In this document: in pieces, positions 53,982-64,000 of the stretch
Numbering within the stretch: the stretch's first letter is position 1
Layout of the letters: every line of letters begins with the position of its first letter
Assembly (NCBI GenBank): GCA_007115705.1
Contig: QXEO01000235.1
Coordinates: forward strand, 375,537-439,536
Direction: 5' to 3'
DNA: 64,000 nt
Source of the DNA: Dactylis glomerata
Lineage: Eukaryota > Streptophyta > Magnoliopsida > Poales > Poaceae
The notes under the pieces: generated by a model
The model's database searches: none
The model's input: the letters and a program-made list of their open reading frames with translations, nothing else
Told to the model about the DNA's origin: nothing
Program-made: the position numbers and the translations under genes

Positions 53982-56900
53982 TTATTGATTTTGGGTGGAT
54001 GTAACTGCGCTGTTTTTTGCAATTATGGCCTCCGGTGTTTGTAGGTTCAGTACCTCCATCTTTCTGATAAAGCTCTTTCCTGCAATATAATGTTTAAGGC
54101 GTTGTCCATTGACTACATGAGGTTTACCTTTCATGTCCTGGTGGAGTCGGATGGCTCCTGACCGGTACACCTCTTGTATCACCAATGGTCCTTGCCATTT
54201 TGAGGCTAATTTCCCTGCAGAAAACTTGAAATGAGAATTGTATAATAAAACTTGATCACCTACTTTGATTTCCTTTCTTTTAATTTTCCTATCGTGCCAA
54301 ATTTTAACTTTCTCTTTAAACATTCTAGCACTTTCATAGGCTTCATACCTCCATTCATCTAGTAGGTTTAAGTCAAGAATTCTTTTCTCTCCTGAAGTTT
54401 TAAAGTCAAAGTTCAGTTGTTTAATAGCCCATCTAGCTTTATGTTCTAATTCAACAGGAAAGTGACAAGCTTTTCCATAAACCATTTTATAAGGAGACAT
54501 TCCCATAGGATTTTTTAAAGTAGTTCTATAAGCCCACAAAGCATCATTAATTTTAAGTGGCCAATCAGACCTAGACTTATTCACTGTCTTTTCCAAAATA
54601 AGCTTAATTTCCCTATTGCTAAGTTCAACTTGTCAACTAGTTTGAGGATGATAAGGAGATGCAACTCTATGATTAACATCATACTTTGCTAAAGTTTTTC
54701 TAAGAACACCATGTAAGAAGTGAGGTCCACCATCAGTAATTAAAAACCTAGGTACACCAAACCTAGGAAAGTTGATTTCCTTGAGCATCTCCATAGCTGT
54801 AGCATGGTCTGCACTTTTGGTTGGAATTGCTTCCACCTACTTAGTCACATAATCCACTGCAACCAAAATATGAGTATGCTTTGTCCTCGATGCTGGGAAA
54901 GGTCCCATGAAGTCAAACCCCCACACATCTATCATAGGCATTTCATTTCTCCTACCAATATTTCCTACTGTTTGACATTTATCACAAGATTTAACATATT
55001 CAACACAATCCTTAAATAAAGTGGGCCAATAAAAGTCCGATTGTAATACCTTTGCAGCTATTCGATCTCCTGCATGATGCCCTCCATAGGGTCTATCATG
55101 ACAATCTTTAATGATAGCCTGTTGTTCAAACTCAGGTACACAAAATCTAATGATACCATCTACACTCTTCTTATAAAGAAAAGGATTATCCCAAAAATAA
55201 TGTCTAAGATCATAAAAGAATTTCTTTCTTTGTTGATAAGTAAAGTGTGGTGGTAAAACTTTGCCAACAATAAAATTTGCATAATTAGCAAACCAAGGAG
55301 ATCCAGCATTAGCACTAGAAACATTAACATTTGAAAGTTGTTCATTAGCAAAACTATAATTAATAGGAATAGGATCATTAAGAATATTTTCCATTCTTGA
55401 GAAATGATCAGCTATAGGATTGTCCTCACCTTTCCTATCAACAATATGTAAATCAAATTCTTGCAATAGAAGTACCCATCTTATAAATCTAGGCTTAGCA
55501 TCTTTCTTATTCATGAGATATTTAATAGCAGAATGATCAGAATGCACTATGACTTTAGAATCAACAATGTAAGGTCTAAACTTATCACATGCAAATATCA
55601 CTGCTAAGAATTATTTTTCAGTTGTAGCATAATTACTTTGAGCACCATCAAGTGTTTTACTAGCATAGTAAATAACTAGTTTTTTATCAACACGTTGGCC
55701 CAAAACAGCCCCAACTGCATGATCACTATCATCACACATAATTTCAAAAGGCAAATTCCAATCAGGAGGTTGAATAATCGGAGCACTTATTAAAGCATTC
55801 TTCAAAACATTAGATGATTCAACACAATCATCAGTAAAAGAAAAAGGAACATCCATTTGCAAAAGATCGGTTAAAGATTTTGATATTTTAGAGAAGTCTT
55901 TAATGAATATACGATAAAAGCCTGCATGCCCAAGAAAACTTCTTATACCTTTGATGTCCTTTGGGTATGACAACTTCTCAATAGCTTCTACTTTTGCACG
56001 GTCAACTTCTATTCCTCTTCCAGAAACACGGTGTCCAAGAACAACACCTTCTGTGACCATAAAGTGGCACTTCTCCCAATTAATAACTAAGTGTTGGTCT
56101 TCACACCGCTGCAAAACTTTGTTAAGGTTGAATAAGTAATTATCGAAAGAAGTAGCATACATAGAAAAATCATCCATAAAGACTTCCATTATCTTTTCAA
56201 TATAATCAGCAAATATAGCATTCATGCATCTTTGAAAAGTAGCAGGGACATTGCATAAACGGAATGGCATTCTTCTATAAGCAAAAGTACCAAATGGGCA
56301 AGTAAAAGTTGTCTTTTCTTGGTCATCTTTATGCACATGAATTTGTGAGAAACCTGAATAACCATCTAAATAGAAAAAATGAGAATGTTTAGACAACCTT
56401 TCTAGCATTTGATCAATAAATGATAATGGGTAATGATCTTTACGAGTAGCTTTATTTAATTTCCTAAAATCAATACACATTCTATAACCAACAAAAGTAC
56501 GTTGAGCAACTAGTTCATCTTCATCATTTGGAACCACAGTCATTCCACCCTTCTTAGGAACACAATGGACATGACTAACCCACTTACTATCAACTATAGG
56601 ATAAATGATTCCAGCTTCCAAAAGTTTAATTACCTCTTTCCTTACCACTTATTTCATTTTTGGATGAAGACGGCGTTGAAAATTCATGATAGGCTTTGCA
56701 TCTTCTTCCATATTAATTTTATGCATACATAGAACTGCGCTTATACCTTTAAGATCATCAAGAGAATACCCAATGGCTGCTCAGTGAGCTTTCAACACAT
56801 CAAGTAATTTCTCCTCTTTTTCAGCTGAAAGGTTAGCAATAATAATAACAGGATATATATTCTTTTCATCTAGGTATGCATATTTCAATTCTTGAGGTAA

Positions 56901-57655
56901 AGGTTTTAATTCAAAACTAGGATCCCCTTTTGGAGGTGGGAGTTCTCCTAAATTATCTGGTGGCATATGCAATTGTAATTGTGGTGGTTGTTGTGACAGA
57001 ATTTGTTCTAAAGCATCTTTTTCTTCTTCATTAAACGGTTCATCTTGGTTGAGCATATATCGTTCCACCACGTCTGATGAAGCGACAACTACAAGCAAGA
57101 GTTTTAGCTATATCTTTAGCAAATGTCTCTTTCATAGAATGTTTATCAGAAAATTTAGAAAAGTTAAACTCAAGTATTTCTCTAGCACATTTAATAAACA
57201 CTTTCTCCTTAGGCAAATCAATTTTTAGCAACAAGAGTATGTAAGAAAGGTCTACCGAAAATAATAGGACATAACAAATCTTGAGAGCAACCAAGTACTA
57301 CAAAATCTGTAGGATATTTAATTTTTTTACTAATACTTCAACATCTTTAACAACTCCAAGAGGATTAATATATTCTTTATTAGCTAGTTGAATGGTCAGA
57401 CCCACCTCTTTCATGATGATGGGATCAATGTCAGGCTTGATTTCGAGATAAAGAGAGTATGGTATGACACTGATACTTGCTCCAATATCACATAAACCAT
57501 GATAACAGGAAGTCCCGATAGCGCATGATATAATAGGTTCACCAACTTTAGAAGACTCCCCTTTTATTACCTTTGTAGCATCTTCACATAAATAAACATC
57601 GACTGGATCTTCTTCATTTAATTGTTTAATAACCAAAATTTGACGATCTACATCC
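53982..57655 (-). pseudogene. pol: E10 Athila pol: protease, RT, RNase H, integrase with several lesions
   Basis: The protease is near 57500 (LCDIGASISVIPYSL). RT lies at 55611-56648 with YRMCIDFRKLNKA, LDGYSGFSQI and the catalytic FMDD (FMDDFSMY). RNase H spans 55611 (CDDSDHAVGAVLGQ) and 55601-55400 (VHSDHSAIKYL). Integrase has its HHCC finger (GGHHAGDR, CDKCQ) and D,D,E motifs in VWGFDFMG, TDGGPHF and QVELSNRE. From 57098 to 53982 the sequence is in one frame, broken by stops at 56781, about 56649, 55611, 54837 and 54633. Upstream, the protease is in another frame; extra bases in A-runs near 57325 and 57230 and a further shift near 57060 separate it. Several stops fit Trp or Glu codons lost by single changes. 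The element is clearly dead. Confidence 0.9.
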
Positions 57656-59088
57656 TGATACGTCTCAAACGTATCTATAATTTTTGATGCTCCATGCTTG
57701 TTTTACACCATTTGCCTTGTGTTTCATTACACTTCGTGGCGTTTTTATGCGATTTCCGGAACTAACCTATTGACAAGATGCCACAGTGCCAGTTCCCTGT
57801 TTTCTGCTGTTTTTGTGTTTTAGAAAAGCTACACAGGAAATATTCTCAGAATTGGACAAAACAAGTTCCAGAACTCCTATTTTTCTCGGAAGAGGACCGA
57901 AGACCGAACGAGAGCCGGAGGGGGGCCAGGGGCCAGCCTCACCATGAGGGGGTGCGGCCCAGCCCCTGGCCGCGTCCCCCTGTGGTGAGATTCCCCTGGT
58001 CGCCTCCTGACGACGCCCTTTTGCCTATAAATAGCCTCCCGACGAAAAACCCTAAAAGAATCGGCGAAATTTCTAGAACAGTTCCGCAGCTCCGCCGTCG
58101 CCACCGACGAATTTTGGGGGACAGAAGTCTCTATTCCGGCACCCTGTCGGGACGGGGAAGTGCCCCGGGAGCCATCTCCATCGGTCTCCATCGCCGTCTC
58201 TGCCGTCTCCATCGACCTCACCGCCATCTCCATCAACCTTGTTGTCTCCTATGATGAGGAGGGAGTAGTTCTCCCCCGGGGCTGAGGGCTCTACCGGTAG
58301 CTATGTGGTTCACCTCTCTCTCCCATGATGTGATCTTTATGTGATCGTGAGCTTTGTATCTAGTTGAATTGGTAGATGTTATTATTCAGATATTATGCTA
58401 CTCCCGTGCTTTATATTTGTAATCTCCGGAGATACCTTGTATTATGGTGTGAAGGTGACAGTGTGCGCATCATGTGTGTCTTTTTGGTTAATGTCTCTAT
58501 GAATTGTTGGTGTTTGTTGGAACCATCTAGTGCGTTCACGGTGACAATGTGGGATAATCTAGTTTGGGTACATACGGACTTTGAGGAGTGCTTCATAGCC
58601 CTATGCCTTATTAGTGTTTGTTTTCCATTGGAGAATTGTTTTGAGTTGCATATTGCTGATAGTATCTATTGGTTCAATTATGTTATATTTATTGAGAGTG
58701 TGTCCACTAGTGAAAGTATGATCCCTAGGCCTTGTTTCCAAGCTTTGCACACCGTTTCCTTTCAGTTTTGTTACATGTTTGGTTGCAGCGATATTTATTT
58801 CAGATTATGTTTACTACTTATAATCATCACTACTACTTGTATTTCACTATCTCTTCGCCGAACTAGTGCACCTATACATCTGACAAGTGTATTGGGTGTG
58901 TTGGGGACACAAGAGACTTTCTGTATCGTAATTGCAGGGTTGCTTGAGAGGGATAGCTTTGACCTCCTCCTCCCTGAGTTCGATAAACCTTGGGTGATCC
59001 ACTTAAGGGAAACTTGCTGCTGCTCTACAAACCTCTGCACTTGGAGGCCCAACACTGTCTACAAGAAAATACGCGTGCGTAGATATCA
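57656..59088 (+). repeat. E5 5' LTR (1433 bp)
   Basis: Starts TGATACGTCTCAAACGTATC and ends TAGATATCA. Nearly the same length as the E4 5' LTR. Confidence 0.93.
58026..58033 (+). promoter_or_regulatory. TATA box of the E5 LTR
   Basis: TATAAATA, preceded by GC-rich sequence, at the place equivalent to 41846 in E4. Confidence 0.65.
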
Positions 59089-59098
59089 AGCTCTTTTC

Positions 59099-59116
59099 TG
59101 GCGCCGTTGCCGGGGA
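59099..59116 (+). other. E5 primer binding site (tRNA-Asp)
   Basis: TGGCGCCGTTGCCGGGGA, identical to the E4 site, ten bases after the LTR end. Confidence 0.92.
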
Positions 59117-59228
59117 GGTAAGGTAAAAGGTACTCGCATCCTCCTGTGTGAGTGCTCGAAGTTATTTCCTTTACATTCTGCAATTATATCTTTTTGTTTC
59201 TTGTTTTTATTTTCACTAGTTAGGCTTA

Positions 59229-61568
59229 ATGTAAAACAAAGAGTTCTTTAGTATTTTTCCTGGGTTAGGATATGGAGTGTTTGAAGAGAAAATTGAAAAA
59301 CCTTTGGAGCTTAATTTGCATGCTAATAGTGTTGTTAGTATGAATGCTTTGAACACCGTTATAGAAAACTCTAAGCTTGGGGAAGCTGGTTTTGTTAAGC
59401 ATGATATTTTTAGTTCCCCAGCTTTAGTGGAGAAAGTTTGCTCTGATGATATTTTATCTCCCATATGTGATGTTTCTAATGATGCTTGTGCTCCTCATCC
59501 TTTTAAAATACCTATGAAGATTGTTGAATGTGCTATAGATAACTGCTATTTAGGAGATGGAACTGTCCATCCTGGTGATCATTTGCTCTTTATACATGAA
59601 TTATGCGAGTTGTTCAAGTGTGCAGGTATTTCGATGAACCGAGTTAAGAAGAAGCTATTCTCTTTATCATTGAAGGGCAGAGCTGCGGAATGGTACAAAA
59701 CATTGAAGGATGGCCGACCTATTGATTGGGAGCAAATTGTACCTCTCTTTTATTCTAAATTATATCCTTCTAGTGAGGTTTATAAAGATAGAAATTATAT
59801 TTATAATTTTCATCCGCATGAGGGAGAAAGCATTGACCAAGCGTGGGGAAGATTGAAGTCACTAATGCTCAAATGTCCTATTCATGATCTTCCCCGTAAT
59901 ATTGTTATTGATAATTTTTATGCAAGGCTTTCAGGATATTACAAGGACCATCTAGATGCATGCTTGGATGGGTCTTTCACAAGGAAGGATGTTGACACCA
60001 AGTGGGATCTGCTTGAAACAATTCAAAGCAATATCGAGGATTGGGATAGCAACAAAGGTAAAGGGTCATGTATAAATTACGAGCATGATTGCATTAAGTC
60101 TTTCGCTAAAACTGCTGATTTTCAAGAGCTTAGTGCTAAATATGGTCTTGATCCTCGAATTATGGTTGATTGTTTTAAAGCCTTTGCTTCTCATATTAAT
60201 GTTCCTAAAGGAAATGGGGACGTGTATCATGAACCTTTTAAGGACACTTGCATAGAAAGTGATATTGTTATTGATGATCGCAATAAACATGCTCAAATTT
60301 CTGAAAGTACTACTTCCTATAAGCATGTTAATTTTTGTGGAGTACATAGACCTTGTGAATAGAGTCACAACAAGGAAGATTATTGCATCACCCATGGGAA
60401 TGAAGAAACCCGAATGTGGCTCAGGGCTCTAGATGAGCTTGGTGAAAAGGTTTGTGAGCTTTATCCTTTTCTTTGTGAACTTTGCGATGACATGGGTCAT
60501 TTTAATTTTCAATGCCCAAGCCAATATCGTGACTCTTTTAATCGAATGAGTATGGTAAATTTGTATTGTGATGACAAGATTACTCTCAATCAGCATGATG
60601 AGCTTACTTTGTTTTTGGAGTGTGAAGAGATATCTAGAAATATTTCTTTGGTTGATATGAGAGTTGTTGATATTAATAGCACCCTTCGTGGTTGTCGTCT
60701 CTATTGTGCTAAAGATTGCCTCGCAAATACTTACATACAAAATCTTATAAAACATGATATTTTGCTAAGCTATGACAGGACTAATAGATGTTTCTATCTT
60801 ATTAATAGAGAGGAGGAATCCTCCAAAGTTTCTTCTGTTGTTCCTGTCAGTAAACCAGATTATGTGGAGAAGATGCCTTTCAAGTCTCTCCCTCCTAAAG
60901 GAGAGAGCAAGAAGAGTAAGAAGAAGAAGAGGAGTAAAAGGCTAGAGGAAACGGTATCTTCCCCTAAGCATGTTGTTCCTATTATAGATTATGATAATTT
61001 TGATTGGGATGATGTTCCCATGCCTGTTACCTATGTTAGTGATCATGATTGGGAAAAGCACTCTACTTTTGATATTGAAAATCTTTTTGGTACCAATTCT
61101 AAGGTTAATAATTGTTGTACCATTAGTACTATCCATGTTCCTTCTTATGATGATATGTTTGATGAATATGCTTTGCGAAATAGCTGTTCTCTCGCTTATG
61201 ATGATACTAAACCTCTAGTTTATGATGGTTATGATGATGAGTATAATATTTTCAGTTCACCTACTTTTGAGGAGAAAATTAGTTATGATTACAATATGCC
61301 TCCTGTTTTTGATGATTATGGTGATGAGAATAATTATTCTATTGAATCTACTCCTACTACTATTGTTCATGTGGGGAGTATTAATTCTTTTATGCATGTG
61401 GCTCATGATAGGTATGCTTTATGTGATATTTATATTGTTAATTTTATTCGTGATGCTACTGAAAGTTACTATGAGAGAGGGAAACATGGTTTGATGAACC
61501 TCAACAATATTGAGTTTCCCCTCTTTATGTTGCAATTCTTGAAGATGTACTTGTTTTGCCTTCCTATG
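59229..61568 (+). pseudogene. gag: E5 gag with zinc knuckle and acidic C-terminal extension
   Basis: The start equivalent to E4 is the ATG at 59229, but codon 2 is TAA (59232-59234) where E4 has GAA. The frame is then open from 59235 to a TAG at 60360 and again to the E7 border. The gag core lies at 59500-60050 (CAIDNCYLGDGTVHPGDHLL, LSLKGRAAEWYKTL, FHPHEGESIDQAWGRLKSLM). A CCHC knuckle, CELCDDMGHFNFQC, is at about 60477-60518. A basic patch (KKSKKKKRSKR) near 60910 is followed by the acidic Asp/Tyr-rich region, the CDIYIVNFIRDATESYYERG module and a hydrophobic segment (LFMLQFLKMYLFCLP). No protease or RT is reached. Confidence 0.82.
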
Positions 61569-61698
61569 TGAAAGAGCATTTTCTTGTAAAACCTATTTTT
61601 GGGTGTTTGTTGTCACTACTTAGGTATCTAACCATGTTGTCTCAGTCCTATCTCAGTTTTAGGTGAAGACCTGAAGCTTGCTTGTTGTTGCCTTGTCT

Positions 61699-61967
61699 GA
61701 GCCGGAGACTCCGGGTCTCCAGACCGGAGACTCCGGTGTGCACACACCGGAGACTTTGGGTCTGGGACAGGAGACTCCGGCCCAAGACTCCGGGCCAGCT
61801 TTTTGAGGGGTGTCGCCCTTCCCAGTAATGGGGGCGGAGACTTACCCCAGAAACTTTGGCCAGAGGAATTCCCTGGCCGGAGACTCCGGCCTCCCTGGCC
61901 GGAGACTCCGCCCCCTGGTCACTTAGCCCAGAGACTCCGGTCTCTGGACCCCGGAGACTCCGGCCTA
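61699..61967 (+). repeat. Array of CCGGAGACTCCGG motifs upstream of the E7 TATA box
   Basis: About eleven full or partial copies of CCGGAGACTCCGG in 270 bp, unevenly spaced. The motif is nearly palindromic. The array ends about 35 bp before the TATA box. Confidence 0.88.
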
Positions 61968-62001
61968 AAAAGGTAGCAATGGCTAGTCCTTCCCCAAGGA
62001 C

Positions 62002-62009
62002 TATAAAAA
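62002..62009 (+). promoter_or_regulatory. TATA box of the E7 LTR
   Basis: TATAAAAA in the context AAGGACTATAAAAAGG, very like the E6 promoter. Confidence 0.75.
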
Positions 62010-62716
62010 GGCTTCTTCAACCTCAAGTCAAGGTTGCGGCTCCTACTCTCTCACCTCCATTGCTGCCAAGCTTCAAAGCCCTAGATCTCCACCTCTAGCC
62101 AATAGAACTTGAATCCCTTTGGGGATTCGAAGGAGGAGACCTAGCTCATCATCTTCACCGAAGGAATTTCATTTCCCCCTCCATTTGCTTGGAGGATTTG
62201 AGCCTAGGGGTTCTTGGAACCCTAGGTATTGTAAGTGTTTGATTGACTCATCTCTGTGGTGTTTCTAGCCTCTGTGGCTTTCTTGGGAGCCTCCAATTGA
62301 GTTGTGGATGCGTGCCCCAAGCTCCATGTAAGGGATTCGTGGTTCCCCCATTACCACCGCTTAGTGGAACCGAGCTAGCCTCCGTGGCTTGCTCACCGGA
62401 GAACAAGGTGAGCCTTTGTGGCATTGGTAGACTTCGTGTCACCACACATCTCCAACGTAGACGTACTTCCCCTCAAAAGGAAGGAACTACGGGAATACAT
62501 CCTTGTGTCTCCGGTCTCCACTCATCGGTTATCTCTTTCCCTTACTTGTATCTTGCTAGTTACTTGTTCACTTGCATGCTTGCCACTTGTAGGAAATTCA
62601 CCTAGTTGCACATCTAGTGAATTTACTTTGTGTCAAGCCCTAAAATCAAAAAAGATTAAAAATTGACTTAGCGCCTATTCACCCCCCCTCTAGTCGCCCG
62701 TATCGATCCTTTCAAT

Positions 62717-62728
62717 TGGTATTAGAGC
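62717..62728 (+). other. E7 primer binding site (tRNA-iMet, one change)
   Basis: TGGTATTAGAGC, two bases after the LTR, differs by one C-to-T change from the TGGTATCAGAGC of E6. Confidence 0.88.
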
Positions 62729-62765
62729 AAGGGCTCTTAGATTGGGCTTTACCGCCTAAGAGATC

Positions 62766-64000
62766 ATGGGCGACGAGGATCCCGCCACTAAGGCGGATCT
62801 TAATCACCTCATGGCGTGAATGGATGCCATGATGGGTGCCATGGAAAGTCAAAAATCTCAACTTGATGCCCTCATTAGTGGAACGTCTAGTACCACTCCA
62901 CCGACCCCGGTTGAATCCTTGGGTAAGCCCACCTTAAACGAGGATGATCCGGATGAGGATGGGGATGAGGGCGACAAGGAACCCCCCAAGGTAGATGACA
63001 CCTCTCGGGGACATAGCACGGAAGTTCCACATCCTACGAGCTATGTCTCCGGAAAACACCTTCAAATGCCACACCTTGCTTCATGCGGCCCACCGCCACC
63101 ACTTGATGCTTCTAGCTTTGCCAATTGGCAAGATAACATGCACTCTCACATAAACTTTGTGTCTATTGAGCCTTGGAGGATCATTGAGTAGGGTTTTCAT
63201 CCAACTTCCAAGGACTTGACCAACTTGCTACCTTGCGAGCAAATTGACAAGCAACTCAATGCCTCCGCCTTGCATCTTATTCACATGTCTCTTACCGAGA
63301 AGGACAAGGCGTTCGTCTGCAACATCACCTCCGCCAAGGAAGCTTGGGATGTTCTCACCAACCTCTTCATTGGGAACAAGAGCATTCAAGAATCCAATTT
63401 TGACAAAGGCTCCAATGAAGCGGACAACTTTGCCATGCTTGATGGTGAAACTCCCGAAGAACTCCATAGGCGTCTCTCGGCTCTTCAAGTGAAGCTAACG
63501 GATCTTGGCTCTACCCAATGTGATTGGAAGTGGATGAAGAGGAAGTTCATTCAAGCTCTCTTGCCCTTCCACAAGGAGACCGTGAACTCTATCAAGGGAA
63601 ATGCCAATTTCCGGAAGATGTCCGCACATGACATTTTGCAAGAGATAATGGCAAGAAAGATCTCCGAGAAGAATGCGGATGATGCTCTTGCACGAGCTCA
63701 TGGTGTTCATGCTCCTAACCTTGCCTTGAAGGCTAAAGTCACATATCATGAAGAATCAAGTTTGGTGGAAGAGGAAGAGATAATGAGTGGAAGTCCTGAG
63801 GACATGAAGTATGCTCATGCCGAGCACATGGCTCTTGCTCAAAGAGCGTTCATGAAGTGGAAGTCATCTAGCCCCTCCAAGCCCAAGGCTACAAGTAGAG
63901 TGAGGACTTGCTACAATTGTGGTAACACTAACCACTTCATTGCGGAGTGTCCTTATGAAAGAGTTGAAGATCACAATGGAAGACTCCGCAAGGAAATGAA
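62766..64000 (+). pseudogene. gag: E7 Copia gag with two in-frame stops, open at the window edge
   Basis: The start ATG at 62766 gives MGDEDPATKADLNHLM. A TGA at 62817-62819 and a TAG at 63189-63191 interrupt the frame, which is otherwise open to 64000. The stop-free part from 63192 has no stop in the window. Copia gag features are INFVSIEPWRIIE, ALHLIHMSLTEKDKAFVC, AKEAWDVLTNLFIG and EELHRRLSALQVKLTDLG, then a CCHC knuckle CYNCGNTNHFIAEC at about 63910-63951. Both stops could come from single C-to-T changes (CGA, CAG). Gag would form the particle; protease and pol are off-window. Confidence 0.85.

Larger units (their letters stand above)
51459..57655 (-). mobile_element. E10: Athila Ty3/gypsy element, outermost layer
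   Basis: Minus-strand element with part of the 3' LTR (51459-52030), a 3' region with a second ORF, integrase, RNase H, RT and protease. E9 cuts the LTR at 51459 and E5 cuts the coding region at 57656; gag and the 5' LTR would be right of the window. It carries the only Athila pol in the window. Confidence 0.9.
57656..61568 (+). mobile_element. E5: Athila-like element with gag, cut by E7
   Basis: 5' LTR 57656-59088, tRNA-Asp primer site, and a long gag-derived ORF region that ends at the E7 insertion at 61569. It is inserted in the E10 protease-proximal region; the flanking pentamer on the left is CATCC (57651-57655). Its sequence is close to E4, but it keeps the gag core that E4 has lost. 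Confidence 0.9.
61569..62714 (+). repeat. E7 5' LTR (1146 bp)
   Basis: Starts TGAAAGAGC and ends GATCCTTTCA, so TGAAAG and CTTTCA form terminal inverted repeats. It contains a motif array and a TATA box. Confidence 0.92.
61569..64000 (+). mobile_element. E7: Ty1/copia element, runs off the right edge
   Basis: 5' LTR 61569-62714, an initiator-tRNA-type primer site and a Copia gag that is still open at the window end. It is inserted in the E5 gag; the left flanking pentamer is CTATG (61564-61568). The LTR 3' end (CCTATTCACCCCCCCTCTAG) and primer-site context match E6. Confidence 0.9.

Noticed and set aside
62243..62666. ORFs in the E7 LTR between TATA and the LTR end
   Set aside because: Short overlapping frames in the untranslated leader with no domain.

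Overview
The window is plant nuclear DNA, almost certainly from a Triticeae grass (wheat, Aegilops or barley type). Nearly every base belongs to LTR retrotransposons nested inside one another. I see no ordinary host gene. The only host-like coding sequence is an AT-hook/B3-domain ORF, and it lies inside a retrotransposon. The taxonomic call is an inference from grass-type Athila, Tat, chromovirus-like and Copia element structure; no species marker is present.

I label the elements E1 to E10. From the left: E1 (1-11770, minus strand) is a Tat-lineage Ty3/gypsy element with a duplicated RNase H and a spliced antisense ORF on the plus strand. It sits inside E2a (11771-19062, minus), a Ty3/gypsy element with 3.6-kb LTRs and an extra ORF upstream of gag. 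E2a sits inside E6 (19063-23603, minus), a Copia element. E6 sits in the 3' LTR of E8, a minus-strand element seen in pieces at 23604-26020, 33400-33499, 41197-41475 and 47963-48032. E8 carries the antisense AT-hook/B3 ORF. It also holds E3 (26021-33399, plus, Athila-like, no pol), E2b (33500-41196, minus, second copy of the E2 family, truncated) and E4 (41476-47962, plus, complete, perfect GGAGG target duplication). E8 lies in E9 (48033-51458, minus, Athila-like). E9 lies in the 3' LTR of E10 (51459-57655, minus, Athila with a decayed pol). E10 is also interrupted by E5 (57656-61568, plus, Athila-like gag), which is interrupted by E7 (61569-64000, plus, Copia, running off the window).

The left side is therefore a six-deep nest: E1 in E2a in E6 in E8 in E9 in E10. 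It can be read from LTR ends, primer binding sites, and coding frames cut mid-domain. Most coding regions carry stops or frameshifts. E1 is the best preserved, with a single gag-pol frame broken by only two TAG codons.

The points that most deserve attention are: the AT-hook/B3 ORF placed antisense next to a 3' LTR, in the same position as the antisense ORF of E1; the uncharacterised ORF upstream of gag in both E2 copies; repeated polypurine-tract-like motifs inside E3, E4 and E9; a duplicated primer binding site in E9; and motif arrays upstream of the TATA box in two related Copia LTRs. All coordinates and motifs were read by eye. Family names are from memory and need a repeat-database search.
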